Below, one piece after another: positions 56,736-64,000 of a DNA stretch of 64,000 bases; position 1 is the stretch's first letter; each line of letters begins with the position of its first letter. Origin of the DNA: Thiohalocapsa sp. (GTDB lineage Bacteria > Pseudomonadota > Gammaproteobacteria > Chromatiales > Chromatiaceae); assembly GCA_021736785.1 (NCBI GenBank), contig JAIPFF010000018.1, forward strand, positions 24,553 to 88,552, written 5' to 3'. The translations under genes were made by a program, and so were the position numbers. The notes beneath the pieces were generated by a model. It ran no database searches. It was not told the DNA's origin and saw only the letters and a program-made list of their open reading frames with translations.

Positions 56736-56862
56736 CGCGTGTCAACGTCCCTCGTTGGTTGAGCGTCCGAGGGGCCTCGGCGCGTTCCGTGCTCACGCTG
56801 CCGTCGTCGAGCCTCGACGTTGCAACGATCTTCGACGGGCGATCGAGTCGTGTTCGACGCCG

Positions 56863-57867
56863 TCACAGGTAGCGTTCCGCCGCGGTGACGAGGTCCTCGC
56901 GGCGGGGGAGATCCCGTATCGCGATTCTGACGGGGAGTAGGGTGGCAGTTGCGCCGCGGGCGGTTTCGAGCTCTTGGAAGACCATCCGGCGCCCGGATGG
57001 GTCGTCGGGCTCGAGCCGAATGTTCATCGGGCTCAAACAAAGGTCGATCTCCTCTTTCCGGAGCTGCTGCTCGGCCGTTCCCAGTTGCTCGGCGACGATC
57101 TCCAAGTGCGCCTTCAGCACGCCCGCGTCCGCCCCCAGTGCCTGCAGCTGTTGCGAGACGGCGTCAAGGTCGGCTTGCAGGGCGGCTCTTTCGGCACTGC
57201 CCGCCTCGGGCGCATCGAAGCCCAGTGTGCCGCGCTTCATCGCCTGCAGCTGACGCTGCAGCAGGTCACGCTGGCGCTGCAGATCCGACCGCTGGACGCT
57301 TGTCTCCGTGATCTGGGCGAGTGCCAGCACAAGCAGGTGATCGAAGGCGCGCCGCTTGAGAAAACGGCTCGACTCGTCCTCGCCGACGCGGGGCTCCAAC
57401 AGGCGGTGCCCCGAGAAGCTCACCGACACTTGGGCCACGTCGCGCCGCACGTGCTCGCCCACCAAATCCATGCCGAGGACGTTGCGTTCCTCGCGGCGCG
57501 CCAGCAGCAGGGCGCTGACCTGCTCGGCATTCCTCCCCTCGGCGCTGGCGAGGTAATCCGTCAGCGACCGGTCGTGACCGAGGATCTGCAGCATGTCCTT
57601 GATGGAAGCGAAGAGGGCCGTGAGTCGGACATCGTCGCGGTAGCCATCCGTTCCCGCCGCCACCGGGGCCGGGAAGCTGTCCACCAAGGCCACGACATGG
57701 TCGATCGCATGGATGACCGGCTCGCGCAGCCGCTTGCGGTAACCCGATACCAGACGCAGCCGCGGGTCGGTGCCTTCCACCGCCCGTTCGATGGCCATCT
57801 CGATCAGGGTGTCGGGGTAGCGGCCGAGCGTCTCGCGGCCGCGGAAGATGGACTGAAACAGCTTCAT
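56863..57867 (-). CDS. Hypothetical protein
   Basis: 334 residues, soluble, no signal peptide. It starts MKLFQSIFRGRETLGRYP, includes a helical region and a coiled coil (about 200-265: LQRQRDLLQRQLQAMKRG and ADLDAVSQQLQALGADAGV), and ends in a mixed alpha/beta part. No family recognised. The small gene at 57941-58213 precedes it on the same strand, 73 nt away. Confidence 0.75.
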   Translation of the reverse strand: MKLFQSIFRGRETLGRYPDTLIEMAIERAVEGTDPRLRLVSGYRKRLREPVIHAIDHVVALVDSFPAPVAAGTDGYRDDVRLTALFASIKDMLQILGHDRSLTDYLASAEGRNAEQVSALLLARREERNVLGMDLVGEHVRRDVAQVSVSFSGHRLLEPRVGEDESSRFLKRRAFDHLLVLALAQITETSVQRSDLQRQRDLLQRQLQAMKRGTLGFDAPEAGSAERAALQADLDAVSQQLQALGADAGVLKAHLEIVAEQLGTAEQQLRKEEIDLCLSPMNIRLEPDDPSGRRMVFQELETARGATATLLPVRIAIRDLPRREDLVTAAERYL

Positions 57868-57940
57868 CGCCTGATCTCCACGCGAAAGACAGCCATTCGA
57901 TGCAAGGGCGTGTGCTCGGTCGGCAGGTCTTCGCGCGATA

Positions 57941-58213
57941 TCAGCCCTCGTTTTCCAACGCCTTGCCGGTGATCTCTCCGTACAGACGCACGACCTTGCC
58001 GACCAGGTTGTGGTACTGCGGATGCCGGTCCATGAAGGGCTTGGCTCGCTCCCAGTCCTCGGACACCTGCCGCAGGAAGGTCAAGTCCTCGTCGGCGAGT
58101 TTCTCTCCGGCGTCGACCTTGAGCTTCAGCGCCAGCAGCCGCGGCAGCCGCTGCTCCGTGAGTCGCTGCAGCAGGGCCTGGATGACGCCTTCATCCTGCG
58201 GTGAGTCTTTCAT
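57941..58213 (-). CDS. Small hypothetical helical protein
   Basis: 90 residues, all-helical pattern ([21 protein letters not shown], then [21 protein letters not shown]). No membrane segment and no family recognised. Probably co-transcribed with the 334-residue gene downstream. Confidence 0.65.
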   Translation of the reverse strand: MKDSPQDEGVIQALLQRLTEQRLPRLLALKLKVDAGEKLADEDLTFLRQVSEDWERAKPFMDRHPQYHNLVGKVVRLYGEITGKALENEG

Positions 58214-58360
58214 GGGTTGTTCTCGTCGGTGGTTTGAGGGGTCTGATTGAACAGAGTCGCACCGGTTGTTGGAATCGTCCAGCTTGTCCCGTCATCGCTG
58301 GCGCCTCCCGATTTGGGTGTCCGATCGGGCGCACGGCGATTTCCGGGACGCCCGGTGCGC

Positions 58361-58756
58361 TCACGCGTTCCAATTGCGAAACGCCAGCAGCCAGGACGAA
58401 AGCCCCGGGTTGGCGATGCCGCGGGCGCGCAGGACTTCGGCGATCTCGATCATCAGTTCGCGGAATGCGCGCACTTGCGTGTCCCATTCGCTCTCCGCCA
58501 GGCCCGGGTTGTCGGTCATTGTCTCGGCCGCCAGGGAGCCGGCGCCGGCCCACCAGGCGTTGCTGTCGATGTCGCGCCAGGCCTGCGCCGGGTCTTCGTC
58601 GAAGCGCGCGCGCAGCGCCGCCACGTCGGCGGCACGGCTGCTGCCCATGTGCACGAGCAGGGGCTGCAGATGCGAGAGGGCTGCCTGGACGACGGCTCGG
58701 TCGGAGGCCTCGTCCCGGGGGGCGGCGGCGGTGCGCTCGCGTCGGCGCCTGCTCAC
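58361..58756 (-). CDS. Hypothetical protein
   Basis: 131 residues, basic N-terminus, then helices (VVQAALSHLQPLLVHMG, AWWAGAGSLAAE) and RAFRELMIEIAEVLRARG. Not recognised. Its start overlaps the stop of the phosphotransferase gene by 4 nt, so it is translationally coupled to it. Confidence 0.65.
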   Translation of the reverse strand: MSRRRRERTAAAPRDEASDRAVVQAALSHLQPLLVHMGSSRAADVAALRARFDEDPAQAWRDIDSNAWWAGAGSLAAETMTDNPGLAESEWDTQVRAFRELMIEIAEVLRARGIANPGLSSWLLAFRNWNA

Positions 58757-59859
58757 GGCCGGCGCGCGTGGTTGAAGCTGCAGTCGACGACCCGCCGGAT
58801 CATCGCTTGCTTGCGCTCGATGTCGGCGACCAGCGCGAACTGTATGCGCGCCTTGCGCAGGTTCTGTCCGCGTTCGGTGACGGCGAAGTAGCGGTCGCCC
58901 TGCAGATGGTCGGCGAGGAAGCGGATGCCGAGTTCGAAGGGAATCAGCCGAATGGCCGGGTACAGCAGCGCGATCTCATTCGCGTCGAGCAGGCCGCCCG
59001 CCTCCTGCGCGTAGGCATTGACGATGGCCTCGCACAGGTTGAGATCGAAGGTGACGGCCGGCGCGTTGCCGGCGGATTCGCCGAGCCGGTTGCAGCACGA
59101 GCGCAGGCTGTCGCCGATGTCGTGATGGACCAGGCCCGGCTGCACCGTGTCGAGGTCGATCAGGCACAGCGCCCGGTCGCTGTGGACATCGAACAGCAGG
59201 TTGTCGATCTTGGGATCGCCGTGGATGACCCGCGGGGCCGTGAGGCCGCGCTCCACGGCGTCCGTGAGCGCCGTCGCCAGATCGCGACGCTGTTCGACGA
59301 AGCCAAGCTCCGGCGCGGCCTCCTCGACGCCGGCACCGCCGGCGCGGACGATGTCGTCCAGGGCCGCGAGGTAGTCCGGCGTATGGTGGAAGCCGGGCAG
59401 CGTGATCTCGAAGGCGTCCGCCTCCAGCAGCGCCGCGAGACGGTGGAAGCGGCCGAGGGTCCGGCCCACCTCCAGCGCCTGCAACGGGTTTTCGATCTCG
59501 CGCAGTACACGGCTCGGATGGATGCGCTCCATCAGCCGCCAGATGCCGCCGTCCGCATCGCGCGCATAGGCGCTGCCGTCCGGCAAGTACGTCAAGCGCG
59601 GGAGTCTGACAGCCAATTCTCGATGCCGTGCCGCGGCCGCCTGCAGCCGGGCGATATTGCCCATGATACGCTCGGGCCTCGGAAACACGGCCGGGTTGAT
59701 CCGCTGCAGCACGTAGCTGCCTTCCGGGGTGTCGACGCGAAAGGTCTTGTTGATCAGGCCGTTGCCGAACCCCAGGATCTCGAGCGTGGTGTCGGCACCC
59801 AGAAAGCGCCGGGCGACATCCAGGGTTGCGGCGTTGCCGCTGGAACTGGTTTCTTGCAT
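58753..59859 (-). CDS. Sugar-kinase-like phosphotransferase (APH family)
   Basis: 368 residues. ILGFGNGLINKTFRV and YVLQRINPAVFPRPERIMGNI form the nucleotide-binding lobe. The catalytic loop is VIHGDPKIDNLLFD and the metal-binding Asp lies in CLIDLDTVQPG. The pattern (GxGLINxTF, LQRIN) is closest to NahK-type N-acetylhexosamine 1-kinases within the aminoglycoside phosphotransferase superfamily. It phosphorylates a small sugar or similar molecule; substrate unproven. Confidence 0.82.
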   Translation of the reverse strand: MQETSSSGNAATLDVARRFLGADTTLEILGFGNGLINKTFRVDTPEGSYVLQRINPAVFPRPERIMGNIARLQAAAARHRELAVRLPRLTYLPDGSAYARDADGGIWRLMERIHPSRVLREIENPLQALEVGRTLGRFHRLAALLEADAFEITLPGFHHTPDYLAALDDIVRAGGAGVEEAAPELGFVEQRRDLATALTDAVERGLTAPRVIHGDPKIDNLLFDVHSDRALCLIDLDTVQPGLVHHDIGDSLRSCCNRLGESAGNAPAVTFDLNLCEAIVNAYAQEAGGLLDANEIALLYPAIRLIPFELGIRFLADHLQGDRYFAVTERGQNLRKARIQFALVADIERKQAMIRRVVDCSFNHARRP

Positions 59860-60111
59860 CCGCGGGTTCTACCAGTCGTGCAGGCGATGGGCAATAGCCG
59901 GCTAGTATTGCGCGTGGTCGATGCCGTCCCGATGGATTGCCGGTCGCGGGTCGCGGGTGGCGGGTCGCGGCCGTGCTCGAATCCGGTCGATGCGGGCCCG
60001 CGCGCATCGCGCGCCGCCGGCGGCGGCGGGCTCGAGCCAATGGCGACCGAGCGCTTGCCGCCGGTGGCGGCTGTCCGACTGCACAAGCCGACGTATCGAA
60101 ACGCAACACCC

Positions 60112-60333
60112 ATGACGACCTTTAGCGACAAAGTCTTCGTCTTCACCGGCGCGACGCTGGAGCAGGCCTTGGCCGAGTGGACGGCCGAACAGGTTGCGGC
60201 CTATCCGCACCAAGAGGAGCGCATCCGCGTCACCGCGCTCGCGATGCGCGACTTCTTCGAGTCGCCGCAGATCGCCCGTCACAAGATGCTGCTGGGCAAT
60301 CAGCGCCGACGCGAGGGCGGTGGCGATGACTGA
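60112..60333 (+). CDS. Small hypothetical protein upstream of AbgT
   Basis: 73 residues, charged (MTTFSDKVFVFTGATLEQAL ... VTALAMRDFFESPQIARHKM). No membrane segment. Its end overlaps the transporter start by 8 nt, so the two are co-translated. No family recognised. Confidence 0.65.
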   Translation: MTTFSDKVFVFTGATLEQALAEWTAEQVAAYPHQEERIRVTALAMRDFFESPQIARHKMLLGNQRRREGGGDD

Positions 60334-61855
60334 CCGCGGGCGCTGGCTCGATCGCCTGGAGCATGCCGGCAACCGGCTGCCGGACCCGGCGACGCTGTTT
60401 TTCGCCGGCACACTGCTGCTGATGCTGCTCTCGCAGTTGGCGGTCTGGCTCGGCTGGCAGGTGCAGCGCAGTGTTCAGCGCGACGGCGAACCGGTCACCG
60501 AGACCATCACCCCCGTCAGCCTGATGGACGCCGACGGCGTCTGGTGGCTGCTGTCCAATCTGGTCGAGAACTTCGTCGACTTTCCGCCGCTGGGGCTGGT
60601 GCTGGTGGGCTTACTCGGCATCGGTGTCGCCGAGCGCTCGGGTCTGCTGCCGGTGCTGCTGCAGCGCCTGCTGGCCGCCGCGCCGCGCTCGCTGCTGGTG
60701 CCGGCAACGGTGCTGGTGGGCGTGCTTTCGTCGCTGGCCCTGGACGCCGGCTATGTGGTGCTGCCGCCGCTTGCGGGCGCGCTGTTTCTTGCCGCCGGCC
60801 GCTCGCCGCTGGCGGGGATCGCGGCAGTGACGGCCGGGGTGACCTGCGGCTTTTCGGCCAACTTGGTCATCACCGGTTTGGACCCGTTGCTGGCGGGTCT
60901 TTCGACCGCCGGCGCCGGGCTGATCGACCCCGGCTACGTCGTCGCGATCACCGCCAACTGGTGGTTCATGATCGTCTCGACGCTGGTGCTGACGGCGGTC
61001 GGCGCCGCGGTGACCGTGCGTGTTGTCGAGCCCCGGCTGCGCGCCGGCGCCGGCGCCGACGCCATGCCGGAGGCCGCCGCATCGACGGCGGGCGAGCGCG
61101 AGGCCGAGAACCGGGGCTTGCGCTTCGCCGGGATCGCGCTGCTGGTGCTTGGCGCCGCGCTGCTGTTGTCGGTGCTGATACCCGGCGCGCCTCTGGCCGG
61201 GCAGGGCAGTCGCTTTCCGCGCTGGATGGAAGTGATGGTGCCGTTGCTGCTGATCTTTTTCCTCGGCGTCGGGCTCGCCTACGGCATCGGCGCGAAAACC
61301 ATCCGCAACGACCGCGACGCCGTGGCGATGATGGGCGAGACCATGAAAACAATGGGGCCCTACATCGTGCTGGCGTTCTTCGCCGCCCAGTTCATCGCCT
61401 GCTTCGGCCACTCGCGGCTGGGCGAGATGCTCGCCATCGCCGGCGGCGGCTGGCTGGCGGCGATGGCGCTGCCGAGCGCGGGCTTGGTGCTGGCCTTCAT
61501 CGGGCTGGTGATGCTCGGCAACCTGTTCATGGGCTCGGCCTCGGCCAAGTACGCCTTCTTCGCGCCCGTGTTCGTGCCCATGTTCATGCAGGCGGGCATC
61601 AGTCCGGAGCTGACCCAGGCCGCCTATCGCGTGGGCGATTCGGTGACCAACGGCATCACGCCCTTCAACCCCTATCTGGTGATCATCCTTGCCTTTGTCC
61701 GCCGGTATCGCCCGGATGCCGGTATCGGCACGCTGGTGGCCCTGATGCTGCCCTATACGCTCGCCTTCGCGCCGGTCTGGTCGCTGCTGCTCGGGCTTTG
61801 GGTGGTGCTCGGATGGCCGCTCGGCCCGGGCGGACCGCTTTTCTATCAGCCCTGA
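60326..61855 (+). CDS. AbgT family transporter
   Basis: 509 residues from ATG at 60326, about a dozen membrane helices. [53 protein letters not shown] and [20 protein letters not shown] are AbgT hallmarks. Members import p-aminobenzoyl-glutamate or export sulfonamide-like antimetabolites using the proton gradient. Direction and substrate are not readable. Upstream small gene overlaps it. Confidence 0.92.
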   Translation: MTDRGRWLDRLEHAGNRLPDPATLFFAGTLLLMLLSQLAVWLGWQVQRSVQRDGEPVTETITPVSLMDADGVWWLLSNLVENFVDFPPLGLVLVGLLGIGVAERSGLLPVLLQRLLAAAPRSLLVPATVLVGVLSSLALDAGYVVLPPLAGALFLAAGRSPLAGIAAVTAGVTCGFSANLVITGLDPLLAGLSTAGAGLIDPGYVVAITANWWFMIVSTLVLTAVGAAVTVRVVEPRLRAGAGADAMPEAAASTAGEREAENRGLRFAGIALLVLGAALLLSVLIPGAPLAGQGSRFPRWMEVMVPLLLIFFLGVGLAYGIGAKTIRNDRDAVAMMGETMKTMGPYIVLAFFAAQFIACFGHSRLGEMLAIAGGGWLAAMALPSAGLVLAFIGLVMLGNLFMGSASAKYAFFAPVFVPMFMQAGISPELTQAAYRVGDSVTNGITPFNPYLVIILAFVRRYRPDAGIGTLVALMLPYTLAFAPVWSLLLGLWVVLGWPLGPGGPLFYQP

Positions 61856-61991
61856 CGGCGCGGTGCCCCGTGAGCCGGCGACTACGATCCCTGCAGCGCA
61901 ACTGACCCGGATCCGGCAACCCGCATCGGCTAACCCGGATCGGTTAAACCACATCGACCAACCCATACCAGCCAACGGAGCTCACCCAGCC

Positions 61992-62675
61992 ATGACCGCG
62001 ACCGACCAACCCCGCGCCGTCGTCCTGCTCTCCGGCGGCCTCGATTCGGCGACGGCCCTTGCCATCGCACGCGACCGGGGCTTTGCCTGCCATGCGCTCA
62101 GCGTCGACTACGGACAGCGCCATCGCGCCGAGCTCGACGCGTCGCGCCGCGTCGCCGACGCGCTCGGCACGGCCGGGCACACGGTCGTGCCGATCGGGCT
62201 CGGCGCCATCGGCGGCTCGGCCCTCACCGACACGTCCATCGCCGTGCCGGAGCAGCCCACCGAGGGTATTCCGGTGACCTACGTCCCCGCGCGCAACACG
62301 GTGCTGCTGGCGCTCGCGCTGGGCCAGGCCGAAGTGCTCGGCGCCGCGGACATTTTCATCGGCGTCAACGCCGTCGACTACTCCGGCTACCCGGACTGCC
62401 GCCCGGCGTTCATCGCCAAGTTCCAAGAACTGGCCGACCTCGCGACCAAGGCCGGCGTGCAAGGGCAGGGGCCGCGCATCCATGCGCCGCTGATCCAACT
62501 CACCAAGGCCCAGATCATCGCCCGCGGTTCGGCCCTCGGCGTCGACTACGCACTGACCGTCTCCTGTTACCAGGCCGACGACCAAGGCCGCGCCTGCGGC
62601 GTCTGCGACTCCTGCCGCATCCGCGCCGAAGGCTTCGAGGCCGCCGGCCTTGCCGACCCCACGCGTTATCGCTGA
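61992..62675 (+). CDS. queC: 7-cyano-7-deazaguanine synthase QueC
   Basis: 227 residues from ATG at 61992. PP-loop [61 protein letters not shown], and the zinc-binding Cys cluster [17 protein letters not shown]. It converts 7-carboxy-7-deazaguanine to preQ0 in queuosine synthesis. Its product modifies GUN-anticodon tRNAs such as the tRNA-Asn (GTT) encoded at 37577. Confidence 0.97.
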   Translation: MTATDQPRAVVLLSGGLDSATALAIARDRGFACHALSVDYGQRHRAELDASRRVADALGTAGHTVVPIGLGAIGGSALTDTSIAVPEQPTEGIPVTYVPARNTVLLALALGQAEVLGAADIFIGVNAVDYSGYPDCRPAFIAKFQELADLATKAGVQGQGPRIHAPLIQLTKAQIIARGSALGVDYALTVSCYQADDQGRACGVCDSCRIRAEGFEAAGLADPTRYR

Positions 62676-62780
62676 GCTCGCCCCGGCACATCGAGCCGCG
62701 GCGCGGCCGACGCATGTCATCGGTAGACAGACTTTCCCAGCGCGCCCGGGTCCGCTAAACTAGGCGATCTACTGCACATC

Positions 62781-62856
62781 GCGCCCTTAGCTCAGTTGGT
62801 AGAGCATCTGACTTTTAATCAGGTGGTCGTTGGTTCGAGTCCAACAGGGCGCACCA
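62781..62856 (+). tRNA. tRNA-Lys (anticodon TTT)
   Basis: 76 nt with encoded CCA. Acceptor arms GCGCCCT / AGGGCGC, D-arm AGCTCAGTTGGTAGAGC, anticodon stem CTGAC with loop containing TTT, T-arm GGTTCGAGTCC. A DUF3987 gene of an island begins right beyond its 3' end. Confidence 0.97.
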
Positions 62857-62871
62857 TACAATCAATGCTTT

Positions 62872-62888
62872 AGCCTCGCTTCGAGGCT
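62872..62888 (+). terminator. Hairpin after tRNA-Lys
   Basis: Stem AGCCTCG, loop CTT, CGAGGCT, with a few imperfect flanking pairs; weak T content follows. Possible terminator of the tRNA or of the facing island gene. Confidence 0.55.
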
Positions 62889-62904
62889 TCAGCATACTTT
62901 CCTA

Positions 62905-64000
62905 TTAGTCCCTGGTAGCCGTTTGGTAGCCGTTCGTCGGCGCCAACATAGCCGTTTCCGAGCGGGATCCCGCTGGATTTCCCGGGCCTGGAGAGATACG
63001 TCCGGCGTCTTTTTCCGCCAGGACCGGGCGAATTCGGTAACGAGGTCTGCGCCGCCCCGGTAGCGCCTCGGCCCTGACCCACCCGAGATCTTCCAGCAAC
63101 TCCAAAACCGCTGCGGCGGTTTTCGCATCTGGACGTGGCCTCGGACCGTAGAGGCTCATCGTTCGCGTCGTAACCGTCGCCTCGTCCCGACTCCCAAGCC
63201 AAGCCAGCGTCCGCCGAGCCGTCTCGAGCAACGGATCCTCGACCGCAGCACGCTGCACGCGGACGGCCTCGTCCAGAAACCAGAGTCCGATGCAGTGCGC
63301 CGCCGCCCAGGTGCCGGCGCCGATCTCGCTCGCGGGGTCGCGCAACGCCGTGGGGTCGGCGGCGACGTGCAGTACCAAGGCCAGCTTGCAGATCTGCGAG
63401 ACGGCCTTCGCGGCGATGTCGCGGACGTCCGTTAAGTCGCCGCCGTCTCCCATGCGGTCCTGCAATAGGTTGTGCAGCGCGATCCGCGCCTCGGCCGCTT
63501 CCGCGCTGAGCCTTGCCCGGTGCGGTATCGGGTGCCCCTGCTGATCCCCGGCCGGGACGTGAGCGAGCACATCGAGGACCAGCGCGGAGTAGGGCGCCAG
63601 TCGGTCGGCGTTCAGGCCCGGCTCGCCGAGCCGCTCGTGCTGGCGCCCCACCATCGACGGCAGCCACGCCGGCCAGATCCGCGCCAGCGCCCCGGACGCC
63701 CGCAGCGCCGGATGCGCGGCCACCTCCAGATACTTGTCCGGCTGCACCATGACGCAGACGTTGAGACAGGGTCGGCGGATGACTCGCTCCTCCGGGCCGC
63801 CGTCGCCGCTGCCGATGCGATCCCGCGTGATCGTGTCCCCGCTGATGCCGGCCAGATAGACGGCTTCGCCGGTGCGCCCGTCGCCCGAGTACTTGCCGAG
63901 AATCGCATCAAACACCGGTCGGCCCTCGCCGCTCATCACCGCGAAGGCTCCCGCGCGCTCGTGCATCATCTGGAACACCCGCTCCTCGGTGCAGTCCGTG
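62905..64000 (-). CDS. DUF3987 (YfjI-like) island protein, 5' partial
   Basis: The frame is open to the window edge, so the N-terminus is missing. The visible 364 residues read EERVFQMMHERAGAFAVMSGEG, YSGDGRTGEAVYL, then VMVQPDKYLEVAAHPALRASGALARIWPAWLPSMVG, typical of DUF3987 proteins with a Toprim/helicase-type core found in prophages and islands. The C-terminal part holds a winged-helix-like segment (LLEDLGWVRAEALPGRRRPRYRI). Situated 49 nt behind tRNA-Lys, facing it, as expected for the end of a tRNA-integrated island. Confidence 0.85.
   Translation of the reverse strand, partial: TDCTEERVFQMMHERAGAFAVMSGEGRPVFDAILGKYSGDGRTGEAVYLAGISGDTITRDRIGSGDGGPEERVIRRPCLNVCVMVQPDKYLEVAAHPALRASGALARIWPAWLPSMVGRQHERLGEPGLNADRLAPYSALVLDVLAHVPAGDQQGHPIPHRARLSAEAAEARIALHNLLQDRMGDGGDLTDVRDIAAKAVSQICKLALVLHVAADPTALRDPASEIGAGTWAAAHCIGLWFLDEAVRVQRAAVEDPLLETARRTLAWLGSRDEATVTTRTMSLYGPRPRPDAKTAAAVLELLEDLGWVRAEALPGRRRPRYRIRPVLAEKDAGRISPGPGNPAGSRSETAMLAPTNGYQTATRD

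Overview
The window is high-GC DNA from a gammaproteobacterium. The likely placement is the purple-sulfur/halophilic side (Chromatiales-like), because it has a complete sucrose osmolyte route, the chromosomal order nadK-recN // hrcA-grpE-dnaK-dnaJ, typA, smpB and queC, and type I-E CRISPR-Cas. No rRNA is present, so the species cannot be named. Both ends cut genes: a hybrid histidine kinase on the left and a DUF3987 island gene on the right.

Layout. 1-2522: hybrid kinase plus LuxR-type response regulator. 2893-4644: sucrose phosphorylase-family enzyme. 4700-5860: YceH and a LprI-like secreted protein. 6643-11128: type I-E CRISPR array of 74 repeats and 73 spacers. 11129-20490: leader and a full I-E cas operon (cas3, cas8e, cse2, cas7e, cas5e, cas6e, cas1, cas2), all on the minus strand. 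20838-25713: methyltransferase, sucrose-phosphate phosphatase and sucrose-phosphate synthase. 25861-34058: recN, nadK, then hrcA-grpE-dnaK-dnaJ with a CIRCE operator and a sigma32-type promoter. 34856-37417: typA and smpB. 37577-39559: tRNA-Asn, a scar of an island gene and an EHD/dynamin-like GTPase. 39795-42988: small secreted proteins, a metallophosphoesterase and a secreted EEP-family enzyme. 42989-47832: a patchwork with IS91-type transposase, VapB and CNB-rhodanese relics around intact DUF333/cystatin, DUF1326 and DUF2182 genes. 47833-56735: membrane/stress cluster (metK paralogue, P-type ATPase, EcsC, DUF5132, HMA2, two PII-like proteins, DUF1538 transporter). 56863-62675: hypotheticals, a sugar-kinase-like phosphotransferase, AbgT transporter and queC. 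62781-64000: tRNA-Lys followed by an island gene.

The most important observation is a two-repeat mini-CRISPR on the opposite strand inside the cas3-cas8e gap (17657-17746). Both degenerate repeats keep the 6-bp stem and 4-nt loop of the main array, the first keeps the 8-nt 5' handle, and they enclose exactly 32 nt. Processed as in type I-E this would give a 61-nt crRNA-like RNA. Its first 20 guide bases match 16 of 20 bases of a site only about 100 bp away (17572-17591, minus strand) that follows a canonical AAG PAM, and two of the four mismatches fall at positions 6 and 18, which Cascade does not read. Similarity stops after position 20. This is the signature of an RNA-guided, non-cleaving self-repression (CreR-like) or CreTA-like circuit controlling the Cascade operon.

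Other themes are a sucrose synthesis and phosphorolysis set in which the synthase carries a degenerate phosphatase domain beside a separate intact phosphatase, and two tRNA genes whose 3' flanks hold the same island gene (one relic, one intact) ending at the same distance of 49 nt from the tRNA.
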